A model generated the notes under the pieces. It was given only the letters and a program-made list of their open reading frames with translations, ran no database searches and was not told the origin of the DNA. 64,000 bases of DNA from RGIG6919 sp045531905 (GTDB lineage Bacteria; Bacillota; Clostridia; Lachnospirales; Lachnospiraceae), in assembly GCA_045531905.1 (NCBI GenBank), contig JAZSEY010000004.1, forward strand, positions 1-64,000, read 5' to 3'. A program made the translations under genes and the position numbers. Below, in pieces: positions 1 to 10,238 of the stretch (position 1 is its first letter; each line of letters opens with the position of its first letter).

Positions 1-155
1 TTATTATAACAAAGGAGTTTATCAATTCATAACGCTTAAGCTATTTTAACCACCCGCATAGCAGGTGGTTTATTTTTTTGCTACGCTCATTTCTTCTTTA
101 GAAGAAACTCACTTGCAAAAGAGGGCAATAGCCCTAACAAATAAAAGGATAGGGC
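1..155. other. gene-free left edge with small hairpins
   Basis: No coding region is supported here. The stretch holds a plus-strand terminator (48-79), two small hairpins (about 89-106 and 122-135) and the minus-strand terminator of the first gene. The Shine-Dalgarno-like AAAGGAG at 11-17 has no supportable reading frame behind it. Confidence 0.5.
48..79 (+). terminator. Rho-independent terminator of an unseen upstream plus-strand gene
   Basis: AACCACC at 48-54 pairs with GGTGGTT at 64-70 and is followed by a T-rich run to 79. No gene inside the window ends just before it, so it probably serves a gene beyond the left edge. Confidence 0.7.
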
Positions 156-173
156 CTATATATCCCTATCCTT
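141..173 (-). terminator. terminator of the VWA operon
   Basis: AAGGATAGGG (145-154) pairs with CCCTATCCTT (164-173). On the minus strand the stem is followed by TTTTATTT. The stop codon of the VWA gene (156-158) lies in the loop, so the hairpin closes the operon. Confidence 0.75.
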
Positions 174-3017
174 CTTCTTTTTCAACAATGCCGCAGTATC
201 CAAGGTCTTTACTTCCGGCTTGTTGTTCTTGCCTGTCTTCTTGACAGTTTTCTCTTTCTTTACTTTCTCTGGCTTCGGTGTCTCTGTCTTAGGTGACACA
301 TTATGCGATTCCTTAACAGGCTCCAAAGGTGTCACTGTCGGCTTTACTTCCGGAACCGGTTCTGTCGTTTTCGCAGAGGACGCAATCACATTCCTCTGTT
401 GTTCCCGTTTCTTTGACGCCTTACGATCTTTGACCAAATTTGTATGCTTCGTCAATTTTTCTGTAACCGGTGCAAGCAATTCAAAATTCAATCTTCGTTC
501 TATAACGTCAAGCATAAACAAAATTAAAGCAATCAACAGCAACCAATTGGATATGTTGGTCTTTGTCTTTTTGCGAACCTCGATTGGCAGGAAGACTTCA
601 TCTTCCATAGTGATCCGTTTACCACCTACTAATGTCAACATTTTTTCTATAGAATCTGTACCCTCGAAATATCGATACTCAGCAGAATACTGTAGTGCAG
701 TTGCCACATTCATATTGCCAACAACATTTTCGCCCTGCTTATTCAAAACAGCCAGATTATAAACACCAATTTCATCCATGGAAACTTCTGCCTCATATTG
801 TCCCGGTGCCTTTGGTTCAAACTCGATATCCTTTTGGTTACCACTTTCATCTGTACATACTGCGGAAATTTTAGTATCTGCAGAATAATTCTTCGTGGTG
901 TACTTAATCACTGCCTTGCTTCCCTTTTGCTCTACTGAAACAGAATCGTCTCCCACTTCGTTATTAGCGATGGTGTAGTCAATCACATTTTTCCAAAACT
1001 GTACATAGCCATCCCAATTCGCCCAATTTCTCGTCCAATTTCCGGTAGCATCACTGTTCCATGCCACTGTTCTTCCAAGACCATACTGCCAGGTAGAAAG
1101 AATCGGATCATCTTTATCACTTACAAGAATTGGAGTAGCCGTTGGTTTTAACGATGATGCAATATAACCTAACAAGGTTGGTGCGCCATCTCCCAACGCT
1201 GAAATCATATCGCTATTTGCGGTGATAATCGGAGAGAACTCTCGGTTTATCAAATACTCCTTCGTAGAAAGGAATACTTCCTTTGCAAAGATTCTTGGAA
1301 TGCCCTGATTCACATCTGTATAGTAATAACGTCCTCCGCAAAGCTGAGCAAGTGCAGACATCAGTTGAGTATCCGCCCCTTCTCCTATGGCTACTGAGGA
1401 TAATGTAATATTTGCATCACTGATTTGTTTACAAAGGTCTTTGTAATTCCGATAGCCATCCTGACCATCTGTAAGCAGAATAATATGTTTAATCTGTGCA
1501 TCTGATTGCAGGAGTCTTTCGTACGCCTGCTTTACCGCTGGTATGATACTAGTTCCACCACCAATACTGATGGATTGAATCGTTTCTGTCAATGCTTCCT
1601 TATCCTTTGCTACTTGTGGTTCTATCACCCAGCTATATCCATCATCAAAGGCAAGCACGCCTATGTTATCTGTCTTACGTAAGTTCTCCAAACCGGATAC
1701 TGCTGCAGCCTTTGCCAAATCCAAAGCCGTAATAGAGGTGTTGTTTGGATCTGTCATGGTCATACTGCTAGATCGGTCAATTACCATAATCATTTCCATC
1801 TTTGGAATCTGACGCTCACCAGTCAAATCTACATTTACTGGAAGGATTTCTTCTAACACTGTATCACGGTAACCGCCCAACGCAAAACTGTTATCACCAC
1901 CTATGGCAATAAAGCCACCTGCATAATCCTTTACGTAACTCTTGATATTGTCATGAAATCCCTGTCGCAAATCTGATGCATATACATTTAACAGCACAAT
2001 ACTCTTGTATTCTAACATCTCATTGATATTGGTTGGCACTGCTGTTGGCGTTATCATGTCATAAAGAACACCAGCCGCATCCAAAGCCTTCGAAAAGGCT
2101 TCTCCCTCACCGGCAATTCCCTGTACCACAAGAATCTTATCCTTGGATTCAATCTGTGCATAAGCCGAATACTCATTGTTCACGGTGACGGTATCAGATT
2201 CTGCCTCCACCATAACACGATAACTGCGGAAGCCAGACTCGTCAGCCTCATCATAGAACACAAACTGATTCTCACCTACTGATAACTGTACATTTTCCTG
2301 CCCCTTTAGGGTACGACCACAATACAGGGAAACCTTTGCTTTGGTTGCCACGTTACTAACCAAATTAACGGTTACCGCATATTGGTCACCTACACGAATG
2401 GCATCCGGTACAGTCAAATCATCCACATAGACTTCATTCCCAAAATCGGCTTCCATCTCTATCACATTCAGTTCTACATTCTGTGCCTGCAAACTGCCGG
2501 ACATATTTAAAATGCTTCCTTCATTTTCCAGACCATCTGTAATGAGCACCATACGCTTTGCCATATCCTCTGGATACAGTGCCAAAGCCGCAGAAACTGC
2601 ATTTTCCATATTGGTTGCAGTAGTTACGGTGCCAGAACCAAATCCTGTAAAAATCTGTTTCTCCGTTAAAAACTGTTCCACATTGGCATCAGAACCAAAG
2701 GCAATCACGCCCATAGCATTTTTATCTGGCATATCAGAAATGGTTTCTGACAAATATGCCTCAACATCAGCCTTTTTAGATGCCATACTATCCGATACAT
2801 CCACCACAAAAATGGTGGCAGTACGGTCCAGTTTTTTATCAATGCTAAAGCCTGCCAACGCAAGAATCAGCAATGTCATTACGATACTTCGAAATGTAAT
2901 ATATTTGATTTTCTTCGCCTTGTTCTGCATACGAAGCTTCTTAGCCATCCATATGATAAAACATATGGAAATAGGAATCAGAAGCAACAGCCAAGGTCTT
3001 TCCACTACAAATAGCAT
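156..3017 (-). CDS. membrane protein with two VWA domains and a glutamine-amidotransferase-like domain
   Basis: 953 aa. Two N-terminal membrane segments (about residues 8-25 and 42-58) precede a first VWA domain with the MIDAS motif DVSDS (about 73-77) and a LITDG strand. A domain resembling the class I amidotransferase-like fold follows (about 293-390, with GGFIAIGGDNSF). A second VWA domain (about 405-580) has MIDAS motif DRSSS and LLTDGQDG. A further membrane helix lies near 822-842, before a Lys/Pro/Glu-rich cytoplasmic tail of about 100 residues. VWA domains bind ligands through a metal ion, and proteins of this layout are usually encoded with MoxR ATPases and DUF58 proteins, as here. 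It is the last gene of the unit, 39 bp after the neighbouring VWA gene. The substrate is unknown. A role in envelope protein assembly or cell-wall stress is inference from the family. Confidence 0.8.
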   Translation of the reverse strand: MLFVVERPWLLLLIPISICFIIWMAKKLRMQNKAKKIKYITFRSIVMTLLILALAGFSIDKKLDRTATIFVVDVSDSMASKKADVEAYLSETISDMPDKNAMGVIAFGSDANVEQFLTEKQIFTGFGSGTVTTATNMENAVSAALALYPEDMAKRMVLITDGLENEGSILNMSGSLQAQNVELNVIEMEADFGNEVYVDDLTVPDAIRVGDQYAVTVNLVSNVATKAKVSLYCGRTLKGQENVQLSVGENQFVFYDEADESGFRSYRVMVEAESDTVTVNNEYSAYAQIESKDKILVVQGIAGEGEAFSKALDAAGVLYDMITPTAVPTNINEMLEYKSIVLLNVYASDLRQGFHDNIKSYVKDYAGGFIAIGGDNSFALGGYRDTVLEEILPVNVDLTGERQIPKMEMIMVIDRSSSMTMTDPNNTSITALDLAKAAAVSGLENLRKTDNIGVLAFDDGYSWVIEPQVAKDKEALTETIQSISIGGGTSIIPAVKQAYERLLQSDAQIKHIILLTDGQDGYRNYKDLCKQISDANITLSSVAIGEGADTQLMSALAQLCGGRYYYTDVNQGIPRIFAKEVFLSTKEYLINREFSPIITANSDMISALGDGAPTLLGYIASSLKPTATPILVSDKDDPILSTWQYGLGRTVAWNSDATGNWTRNWANWDGYVQFWKNVIDYTIANNEVGDDSVSVEQKGSKAVIKYTTKNYSADTKISAVCTDESGNQKDIEFEPKAPGQYEAEVSMDEIGVYNLAVLNKQGENVVGNMNVATALQYSAEYRYFEGTDSIEKMLTLVGGKRITMEDEVFLPIEVRKKTKTNISNWLLLIALILFMLDVIERRLNFELLAPVTEKLTKHTNLVKDRKASKKREQQRNVIASSAKTTEPVPEVKPTVTPLEPVKESHNVSPKTETPKPEKVKKEKTVKKTGKNNKPEVKTLDTAALLKKKKDRDI

Positions 3018-3056
3018 CGCATATTCCTTTCTGCTGTATCAATCTATATCAGCATA

Positions 3057-4865
3057 TTAGTATTCTCTCACATATACAAACCACTCAGCCAGCAATAGCA
3101 ATAACAGCAGTACTATAATTGTATTTCGAAGCTCCCTACCGCCACTTGGTACACTGTCTTCTCCCACAATACCTGCCTCACTGGACTGGGCATACTCCAC
3201 AGAGGATTCCCCATCCACCGGAAACGCCGCGTATACATAACTGGTATAATTACCCTGGCTTGTCTCCTGGGAAACTGTATATAACCCGGACAAATCCACT
3301 GCACTATACACCTTACTTGCAAGGGTTGCATCCATATTGTCGGCCTTTTCATCCGGTCTTTTAATCACTATGGCATTTTCATAACCACGACTATAAAGCT
3401 GTAGCTTATCTCCTGCCATACATGCCTTCACATCTGTCAAACCACTTTCCAATACATAGGTCATAAGATTATAAACCATAATTGGGAACTCTGCCTTCAA
3501 CGCAAAATCCGTTCCATGGATATCAAAACCTAACGTAACAATACGACGATTACCGTCTTCACCATAGTAGCCACAGCAATGATTTTCATCACCCAAGAAG
3601 GAATTCGCCCAGATTGGTCTTTCAAATACCAACGCCTCACTCACACCGAAACTGGTATCTGTCAGATAAGAGGTCAATTCCGATTCCAAAAAGGAAAGGG
3701 ATACGCCCTCCTCTTTAGAATTCACTACTACGTTTGCATCTCCGGATGGATTGATATATACAATATTACCACTTTCCGGAAGAGCATCCGGCATCACACC
3801 GTCAAAGATGTATAAGTCAAAGGTTTCATTTTTTCCGATAACAGACAAATCTGTTGTCTTGTATAAATCCATTCCTTTTACGGTAGTTAAGGCTTTTTCC
3901 AAAAATGTGTTACCGCCGGTCACAAGCAATACCCGCTTATCATTGCCACCATTTACCACAACGCCTGCGGTGTTATCCTTCAGTAAGCCATCTGCCCCGT
4001 TTATCTCTGCCGTCAACAACACGCCCTGAAATGAAATTGCTTCGAAGTATACTATGGCAGAATCCGCAGCCGGAACCACTACCTTTTGAATATCCAACAA
4101 GTTGCCATCCCCATACAAATTCACTTCACAGGTGGTCTCTTCTGTACTAAAATTGCTAATCTTTGCCAATGCAGAAATAGTCTTATCTTCATTGGTAGCA
4201 AAACTCACATAATTCACAGCCAGATTTTTTTGCTGTGAGTAAAGGTTCACCACCGTAGCATCTGATTCTCCCAAATCCACTGCTGTATCTGTGTAAATGG
4301 TTACGCCATACTTGTCCCATTGTCCTGAAATAGAACGAACCATATCCATACAATCATTGACAGAGCCTGCTATATCCGTCTGCACAATACTGTCCACGGC
4401 CTTTTTTGCCGCTGACTTATCTGTCACGTTGGTAGCCACAATTTCGCCACCCTTTGCCACGCTGATGATTGTCATGGCACAGGAATCATTGAGGCTTTCT
4501 ATGTAAGCCCTTGCCCGTACCTTCGCCTCTTCAAACCTTGTCACCTCATCCTCGTAAATGGCATTCATACTGGCACTGTTATCGATGACCAGCACCATCT
4601 GTGCAAAATCCCTGCCACCTTGTTTGATAAATGGTGCCATTAACGCAAACATCAAAAGTAACACCGTCAGAATTTGCAAATACATCAATATATTATGTTT
4701 ATATTTTTCCCAAGGGGTTGTTGCCTCCATATTTTTGATGGCTTCCTGCCACAGTAAAGTAGAAGAAACCTCCTGGTCCGTTCCCTTTTGCTTCAGCATA
4801 TAAAGCAATACAATCAACGGTACCAATATCACAAATATCAAAGGCCAAAGATTGGTAACACTCAT
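3057..4865 (-). CDS. BatA-like membrane VWA protein
   Basis: 602 aa. It has the aerotolerance-regulator N-terminal layout: a membrane helix at about 6-24, a basic cytoplasmic loop, a second helix at about 60-80, then an extracellular VWA domain with MIDAS DNSAS (in VLVIDNSASM). A long beta-rich region follows, then a C-terminal helix of mostly Leu/Ile just before the end (ending EWFVYVREY). It sits between the DUF58 gene (22 bp upstream) and the larger VWA gene. The family partners MoxR ATPases and DUF58 proteins, and the two VWA proteins probably act in one membrane complex (inference). The cellular target is unknown. Confidence 0.8.
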   Translation of the reverse strand: MSVTNLWPLIFVILVPLIVLLYMLKQKGTDQEVSSTLLWQEAIKNMEATTPWEKYKHNILMYLQILTVLLLMFALMAPFIKQGGRDFAQMVLVIDNSASMNAIYEDEVTRFEEAKVRARAYIESLNDSCAMTIISVAKGGEIVATNVTDKSAAKKAVDSIVQTDIAGSVNDCMDMVRSISGQWDKYGVTIYTDTAVDLGESDATVVNLYSQQKNLAVNYVSFATNEDKTISALAKISNFSTEETTCEVNLYGDGNLLDIQKVVVPAADSAIVYFEAISFQGVLLTAEINGADGLLKDNTAGVVVNGGNDKRVLLVTGGNTFLEKALTTVKGMDLYKTTDLSVIGKNETFDLYIFDGVMPDALPESGNIVYINPSGDANVVVNSKEEGVSLSFLESELTSYLTDTSFGVSEALVFERPIWANSFLGDENHCCGYYGEDGNRRIVTLGFDIHGTDFALKAEFPIMVYNLMTYVLESGLTDVKACMAGDKLQLYSRGYENAIVIKRPDEKADNMDATLASKVYSAVDLSGLYTVSQETSQGNYTSYVYAAFPVDGESSVEYAQSSEAGIVGEDSVPSGGRELRNTIIVLLLLLLLAEWFVYVREY

Positions 4866-4887
4866 ACCATTCCCTCACTTTTTCAAA

Positions 4888-5769
4888 CTATTTATTCATA
4901 ACCAGTCCACTATTTTGTAATCCACCAAACAATACCTGGTCAATGGTCTCATCTGCCACACATCTAAGATATGCCGCCTCATATTTTTTTGCCAAGGCTG
5001 CCAATGCATTTTGATGCGACCGCAACCGTTCTTCGTAGGACTCAATCAGTTTTCGGTTCATAGTTACTTTCACGATTTGGTTGGTCTCACTGTCAATCAG
5101 ATTTAAACAACCCTCATCTTCTATGGTAACCTCCTGTCTCGCCAGCACCTGAATCAGAACGATGTCTTGTTTTTTGTATTTCAAATACCGCAGCGTCTGT
5201 TCCACACCTGCCGGGTCCAAAAAGTCACTAATCAAAATAGAACATCCACGTCCTTTGATATCTCTTCGCATGATAGACGCATTCAGTGTCGTCGCACCAT
5301 CAAAGGAGATTCTGGACAATTCGTTTAATATCTGTTTAAATGCATTTCTGCCTGATAATCCTTTTCCCTCACTCAGGGCATTTTCCTGTACCTGCGTCAC
5401 ATACACTCTGTCCAAGTTATTTAATACCAAATAAGCAATGGCTCCGGAAAGCTGCAACGCCAGACGCGACTTCTTCGGCGTACCAAAATCCATGGACTTA
5501 CTGGTGTCTAAGAACACGTGATAGAGACCTTCCTTTTCCTCCATGAACTGCTTAATGAACAGTTTATCCATTCTTCCATAAGCATTCCAGTCAATCCGTC
5601 TGATATCATCCCCAAGCATATACTCACGAAAATCTGAGAACTCAACAGAAGTACCTTTTGCACTGGATTTTCTGGCACCGCTCATACCCTGGTTGAGACG
5701 CATATTCATGCTCAGTTTTAATGTATTCAATTTTTGAAAAAATGCATCATCAAATATTTTATCTGCCAT
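4888..5769 (-). CDS. DUF58 domain protein
   Basis: 293 aa with the start at MADKIF. That ATG has GGAGG six bases upstream, whereas the ATG 12 bases earlier overlaps the ribosome-binding site. The hallmark DUF58 segment is present: a DFREYMLGDDIRRIDWNAYGR-type motif at about residues 48-70, followed by LFIKQFMEEKE and a VWA-like strand FLDTSKSMDFG. No membrane segment is visible. DUF58 proteins are typically encoded directly after a MoxR ATPase, as here (28 bp gap). They are thought to be chaperone or metal-insertion cofactors of the VWA partners, but the biochemical role is not established. Confidence 0.85.
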   Translation of the reverse strand: MADKIFDDAFFQKLNTLKLSMNMRLNQGMSGARKSSAKGTSVEFSDFREYMLGDDIRRIDWNAYGRMDKLFIKQFMEEKEGLYHVFLDTSKSMDFGTPKKSRLALQLSGAIAYLVLNNLDRVYVTQVQENALSEGKGLSGRNAFKQILNELSRISFDGATTLNASIMRRDIKGRGCSILISDFLDPAGVEQTLRYLKYKKQDIVLIQVLARQEVTIEDEGCLNLIDSETNQIVKVTMNRKLIESYEERLRSHQNALAALAKKYEAAYLRCVADETIDQVLFGGLQNSGLVMNK

Positions 5770-5797
5770 GATTGCCTCCATAGCTTTTTATCAAAAA

Positions 5798-6778
5798 TTA
5801 AACAGTAGGAATGCTATCTATAATTCCCTTAATAATCGCATCGTTGGTTACACCCTCTGAAAGTGCATCAAAGTTTGAAATGATTCTATGACGAAGTGCC
5901 GGATACGCCACAAACTGTACATCCTCAAATGCCACATTATATCTGCCTTCCATCAAGGCTCTTGCCTTTGCAGTCTTAACAATTGCCTGAGCCGCACGAG
6001 GACTTGCTCCATTTGCCACATACTTCTTTGTAATCTCTGGAGCTGTATCTAGTTCATTATGTGTCGCAACTACCAATGAAAGCGCATAATCCATAACTGG
6101 GTCTGCCACAGGCATATCCTTGATGATAGTTCTCATTTTCATAATCTCTTCGCCACTCATAATAGATGCAAGGTCTACTGTTCGATTGGTGATAGTTACA
6201 TCCATAATTTCTTTTAATTCTTCCTTTGTAGGAAACTCTACATTCAGTTTAAACAGGAAACGGTCAAGCTGTGCTTCCGGAAGCGGATAGGTTCCTTCAT
6301 TTTCAATTGGGTTCTGTGTCGCCAATACCATAAACGGCATCGGAAGCTGATAAGTAGTCTTACCAACTGTTACAGTCTTTTCCTGCATAGCCTCCAATAA
6401 CGCAGACTGTGTCTTTGGTGTCGCACGGTTAATCTCGTCCGCCAAAACCATATTTGCAAAGATTGGTCCTGCCTCAAACTGAAATGTGTTTTTATCATTT
6501 TCCTTAATAATCAAGTTTGTACCTGTTACGTCTGCAGGCATCAAATCCGGTGTAAACTGGATTCTGGAAAAACTCATGGAAAGCACCTTTGAAATTGTCT
6601 TTACCAACTGTGTTTTACCAAGTCCCGGTACACCCTCTAACAAAATATTGCCATCTGCCAGTATCGCCAGCATTACTTGTCTGACAATATCCTTCTGACC
6701 AATGATTGCTTTTCCGATTTCCTGCTCGCAAGCATGAATCTTTTCAATTATTTCTTGCATTTCCTGTTGCTGTTCCAT
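5798..6778 (-). CDS. MoxR-family AAA+ ATPase
   Basis: 326 aa, the usual length of the family. Walker A is GVPGLGKTQ (about residues 49-57), Walker B is LADEINRA, and sensor motif ATQNPIE and the arginine-finger region LDRF are visible. The C-terminal lid carries ASPRAAQA. MoxR ATPases are cytoplasmic chaperone-like enzymes that use ATP to remodel or mature VWA partners. The neighbouring DUF58 and VWA genes fit that role. An upstream GGAGGATACAA precedes the ATG. Function in this organism is inferred from family and context only. Confidence 0.9.
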   Translation of the reverse strand: MEQQQEMQEIIEKIHACEQEIGKAIIGQKDIVRQVMLAILADGNILLEGVPGLGKTQLVKTISKVLSMSFSRIQFTPDLMPADVTGTNLIIKENDKNTFQFEAGPIFANMVLADEINRATPKTQSALLEAMQEKTVTVGKTTYQLPMPFMVLATQNPIENEGTYPLPEAQLDRFLFKLNVEFPTKEELKEIMDVTITNRTVDLASIMSGEEIMKMRTIIKDMPVADPVMDYALSLVVATHNELDTAPEITKKYVANGASPRAAQAIVKTAKARALMEGRYNVAFEDVQFVAYPALRHRIISNFDALSEGVTNDAIIKGIIDSIPTV

Positions 6779-6808
6779 TTGTATCCTCCTGTTCTATCCA
6801 AAAACCTG

Positions 6809-8323
6809 TTACTGGTTCAAATATTCAAAATAATCCTTAATAAAGTCACGCACTTCCTCTGGATAATCGCCACCATCAATTTTCTCAAATGCCTGATCTT
6901 CATATTCATCTATGACATCTCGGTAATCCTTTTTCTCACCGTCCCAGGTGATTGCCGGACCACCTTCCTGCACATACGACTCGCCATCTGTGTTGTCACC
7001 TTTTAGGTTTGGGTCATCCTGATAATTCTCAGGTACTGTCACATAATCACCATCATAGGTTTCATCACGTTCATAGGATTCTTCGCCACCATAATTCCAT
7101 CCGGTACCACCCTTGCCACCGGAACCGCCGTTGCCATTTTGACCACTGCCACCGTTGCCGTTGCCGCCATTGCCATTACCATTCTGCCCATCACCGGTAC
7201 CATCGCTACCACCAGAGGACGCAATTCCCACGGAAACGTCTCCATCCATGGCTTCCGCCATTGTCTGATTAGAGGCTGCGCTAATGGATGCTAGCACTTC
7301 CTGCAAATCTTCAGCGGAAATCTGCTCTCCATTTGCAAGTTTATCGGCTAACGCCTGTAGTTCGTCCATGTCTAACTCTGCTGCCGCATTTTTGAGACTT
7401 TCTGCTAAAGCAGTCTTTTCTTCTTCTGTCAGCCCATCTATACCTTCCTGTTCTGCCTTTTCCAATTGCTCCTGCAGTTCAGACAATGTCTCCATCTTTT
7501 CAGCCAACTTATTTTTCTCTTCTTCCGTTAATGAATCATTCATATCCATAGCCAGATTCATCAATGATTGCATAGCCTCCATATTATTCTCGGACGCCAT
7601 ATTCTTTAAATTCTGTTCTAATTTCTTTTCTGCCCGTTCAGCAGCCTTCGCTAAATCTTCTTCCGATTCTGCTTCCTTTAATTCTTTTTTTACAGACTCT
7701 AAATCTTGTTTTAGTTTATCTAAATCTTCCTTAGAAAGCTGTTGGTTCTTTTCCAACTTTTCAAGTTCATCTAGGGTCTTTTCCACTTTTACAACTTTTT
7801 CCTTCGCCGCTTCTACCACTGCCTGTTGTTCCCTTGCCTGCTGCTTTGCCGGTGTTTCAATTTGCATGGCTACCAGAAAAATCAATGCCATACATAACAA
7901 TGCACCTGTCTGCTTTTTTTGCAATTTCACAGGAAATGCCTTCGCCACAGAATACCCGGTTAAATGTGCTTTTGCATCCTGCTTCACCATCATAGAAAAT
8001 GCATCATCCTTACCAGTAGCAAGATAAGCCGTGGTAATTCTTTCCCGAAAACCCTTGGCATCCAACATAAGAGATGCCTTGGTCATATTCGGTCGTTTCA
8101 CCAATGTAATAATGCAACCTGTCAAAAGCCCTATCAGCAAGCAAGCCGTCGCATACAAACCTGCATAATACATTGGCACAAACAAGGAAATCAGCATGAT
8201 GATGGTTCCAGCCCCTAAACCTGCCAACAAACCAATCATGACATAGTCAACCAGCATAGTAAGGGTAATCCACCTTCTGGCTTTTACAATATTCTTTTTG
8301 ATAAATTGATCCAACTGTTTCAT
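6809..8323 (-). CDS. membrane-anchored coiled-coil protein with glycine-rich linker
   Basis: 504 aa if translation starts at MKQLDQF, where GGTGA lies five bases upstream. An ATG 12 bases earlier is possible. Two hydrophobic segments (about 25-75) and a third near 145-160 anchor it. Residues about 165-350 are a long, highly charged Glu/Lys/Leu coiled coil. A Gly/Asn-rich low-complexity linker (about 365-410) follows, then an acidic C-terminal region. The layout resembles DUF4175-type proteins that occur beside MoxR/VWA clusters. It lies between the ABC permease (26 bp) and MoxR (30 bp). A scaffold role is inference. The sequence gives no catalytic motif. Confidence 0.7.
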   Translation of the reverse strand: MKQLDQFIKKNIVKARRWITLTMLVDYVMIGLLAGLGAGTIIMLISLFVPMYYAGLYATACLLIGLLTGCIITLVKRPNMTKASLMLDAKGFRERITTAYLATGKDDAFSMMVKQDAKAHLTGYSVAKAFPVKLQKKQTGALLCMALIFLVAMQIETPAKQQAREQQAVVEAAKEKVVKVEKTLDELEKLEKNQQLSKEDLDKLKQDLESVKKELKEAESEEDLAKAAERAEKKLEQNLKNMASENNMEAMQSLMNLAMDMNDSLTEEEKNKLAEKMETLSELQEQLEKAEQEGIDGLTEEEKTALAESLKNAAAELDMDELQALADKLANGEQISAEDLQEVLASISAASNQTMAEAMDGDVSVGIASSGGSDGTGDGQNGNGNGGNGNGGSGQNGNGGSGGKGGTGWNYGGEESYERDETYDGDYVTVPENYQDDPNLKGDNTDGESYVQEGGPAITWDGEKKDYRDVIDEYEDQAFEKIDGGDYPEEVRDFIKDYFEYLNQ

Positions 8324-8349
8324 GGCTGTCACCATCTTTCAACTTCTTA

Positions 8350-9309
8350 TTATTCTGATATGGCAGGTGTTTCCGGCACCTGATTCATTTTTCTTTGTTT
8401 CTTAAATGGTTTTACCTTTTTCAAAGGATTGATATTTCTTGCTGCCAATGCAATGAAACCAAATGCAACCAACAAATTCAGTATCACTGTAATGACTGTC
8501 CAGTGCTGTGTCAGGAAATACATCAGACCATTCATACTATTCTTCGCTTCTGCACCTATTCGCTCTATACCCGCTCCAAAAAAGGTCTTAAACACATAAT
8601 TGCCCACGGTCACAGCCGGATTAAATGCAACCCAAAGTGGCGCCATACCAACCTCATCCTTAACGACAAGATTTGGGTTTAACTGCATCTGTTGATGGAT
8701 ATCATACTGTCTATACAGTATATGTGCCCCCATCGCTATTAGGGTACCAACCATAAACACTGCAATAATAATGAAACTTTTAATAACTGATGCAATTGTT
8801 TTCTTTGTTTTTGCGGAGCAATAAACACCAATGGCACCTACATAAAAGGATGCAAAGATAACCATCAATATAAATCCTATCAAACTGGTCCATGGCATAC
8901 CGCCAAGAATAAATGCCAGCGACATAATTGGCACACTGGATATCACAAACATCAACACCTGAGCCATGGCTGTTAAAACCTTTCCTAGCACAATGGAAAA
9001 TGCACTGATTGGAGTTGTCAACATTACATCTAAGGTCTGACGTTCACGTTCTCCTGCAATAGAAGATGCCGTTAAAATTGGTATCATCACAAGAATGATA
9101 AAACACTGCAACGTGGCCAATATCGGAAATATTCCCATCAATATCTGATAATTTACTCCAGAACCAGCCGCATCTCCTTTTACAACAAATAAGACAGAGA
9201 TTGCAACCAGCCCCAACACAAGATTATAAAGACACAGTGCCAGTGGAAGTTTGATACTTCTAGAACCGATAATCAGTTCTTTATTTAAAACTGGATTCAT
9301 CATCATCAT
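8350..9309 (-). CDS. ABC-2 type transporter permease
   Basis: 319 aa with six hydrophobic segments. After the first helix pair it carries the ABC-2 permease signature GERERQTLDVMLTTPIS. The ATG overlaps the stop codon of the ATPase gene (TAATG), with GGAGGAG eight bases upstream, so the two are translationally coupled. Four consecutive Met codons make the exact start ambiguous by up to 9 bases. It probably forms the membrane channel for the ATPase encoded immediately upstream. The cargo is unknown. Its location in a VWA/MoxR operon recalls gliding-type and exopolymer ABC exporters, which is only an analogy. Confidence 0.85.
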   Translation of the reverse strand: MMMMNPVLNKELIIGSRSIKLPLALCLYNLVLGLVAISVLFVVKGDAAGSGVNYQILMGIFPILATLQCFIILVMIPILTASSIAGERERQTLDVMLTTPISAFSIVLGKVLTAMAQVLMFVISSVPIMSLAFILGGMPWTSLIGFILMVIFASFYVGAIGVYCSAKTKKTIASVIKSFIIIAVFMVGTLIAMGAHILYRQYDIHQQMQLNPNLVVKDEVGMAPLWVAFNPAVTVGNYVFKTFFGAGIERIGAEAKNSMNGLMYFLTQHWTVITVILNLLVAFGFIALAARNINPLKKVKPFKKQRKMNQVPETPAISE

Positions 9310-10238
9310 TATGCATTCTCCTCCTGTTTTGTAATCTCTAAGAACAGGCTTTCCAAATTGCCCTGCTCTCTAAATAATTTGCAAATGCCAACACCCTGTT
9401 CCACTAGCTGTTTCACAAGTGCTGCTATGCCCAAATCATCACCATTAAAATCAACCACCAGCATATTGTCTCTGATAGATACCTTTTCTACTGCAGGACT
9501 TTCCTTTAAGATTCGGATTGCTGTTTCTTCATTGTTTACAACTTCGATGTGAAGCGGTGTAACGCCACGGGATTTCGCCATAATCTCATCAACCTTACCA
9601 TACATAATGAGATTGCCGTGCTCCATAACACCGATACTAGTACACATTTCTGCAAGTTCAGGCAGAATGTGGGAAGAAATGATAATTGTCTTTCCCATTT
9701 CTCCTAAGTTCTTTAATACCTCTTTCAATTCAAATCTGGCACGCGGGTCCAAACCGGATGCTGGCTCGTCTAACACCAGTAAATCCGGGTCATGAATCAA
9801 TGCTCTCGCCACACACAGTCTTTGCTTCATACCTCTGGATAAGCCATCTACGAAAGCATCCACCTTGTCTGACAAATTCACCAATTCCAACAAACCTAAA
9901 ATGGTCTCCTCTACCTCCTGTGGTTTATACCCATACATGGTAGCAAAGAAGTTCATATACTCCATAACCTTAAGATTATCATACACACCAAAGAAATCCG
10001 GTACATATCCCACCTTACGCTTGATGCTGTTTGGTTCATTTAAAGCATCAATGCCATCTACATAAACCTCACCGCTGTCTGCCTGTAGCAATCCACAAAC
10101 AATACGCATGGTTGTAGTTTTACCTGCACCGTTAGGACCGATAAAACCAAAAATCTCTCCTCGGTCAATGTGAAAACTAACGCCGTTTAACGCTCTAAAT
10201 TTTCCATAGTTTTTCGTCAAATTCTTGATTGTAAGCAT
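9309..10238 (-). CDS. ABC transporter ATP-binding protein
   Basis: 309 aa. Walker A is GPNGAGKTT (about residues 34-42), the signature is LSRGMKQR, Walker B is LLVLDEPASGLDP, and the H-loop is IISSHIL. A C-terminal extension of about 90 residues is of the type seen in ABC-2 exporters (CcmA-like ATPases). The start overlaps the stop of the exported-protein gene and the stop overlaps the permease start, so three genes are coupled. It powers the permease encoded next. Substrate unknown. Confidence 0.9.
   Translation of the reverse strand: MLTIKNLTKNYGKFRALNGVSFHIDRGEIFGFIGPNGAGKTTTMRIVCGLLQADSGEVYVDGIDALNEPNSIKRKVGYVPDFFGVYDNLKVMEYMNFFATMYGYKPQEVEETILGLLELVNLSDKVDAFVDGLSRGMKQRLCVARALIHDPDLLVLDEPASGLDPRARFELKEVLKNLGEMGKTIIISSHILPELAEMCTSIGVMEHGNLIMYGKVDEIMAKSRGVTPLHIEVVNNEETAIRILKESPAVEKVSIRDNMLVVDFNGDDLGIAALVKQLVEQGVGICKLFREQGNLESLFLEITKQEENA

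Noticed and set aside
6952..7272. His-rich open frame on the plus strand
   Set aside because: It is a shadow of the Gly/Asn-rich linker of the coiled-coil gene on the opposite strand and has no ribosome-binding site.
7284..8027. Long Ser/Cys/Phe-rich open frame on the plus strand
   Set aside because: It is the complement of the coiled-coil repeats of the minus gene; repetitive Glu/Lys codons leave long open antisense frames.
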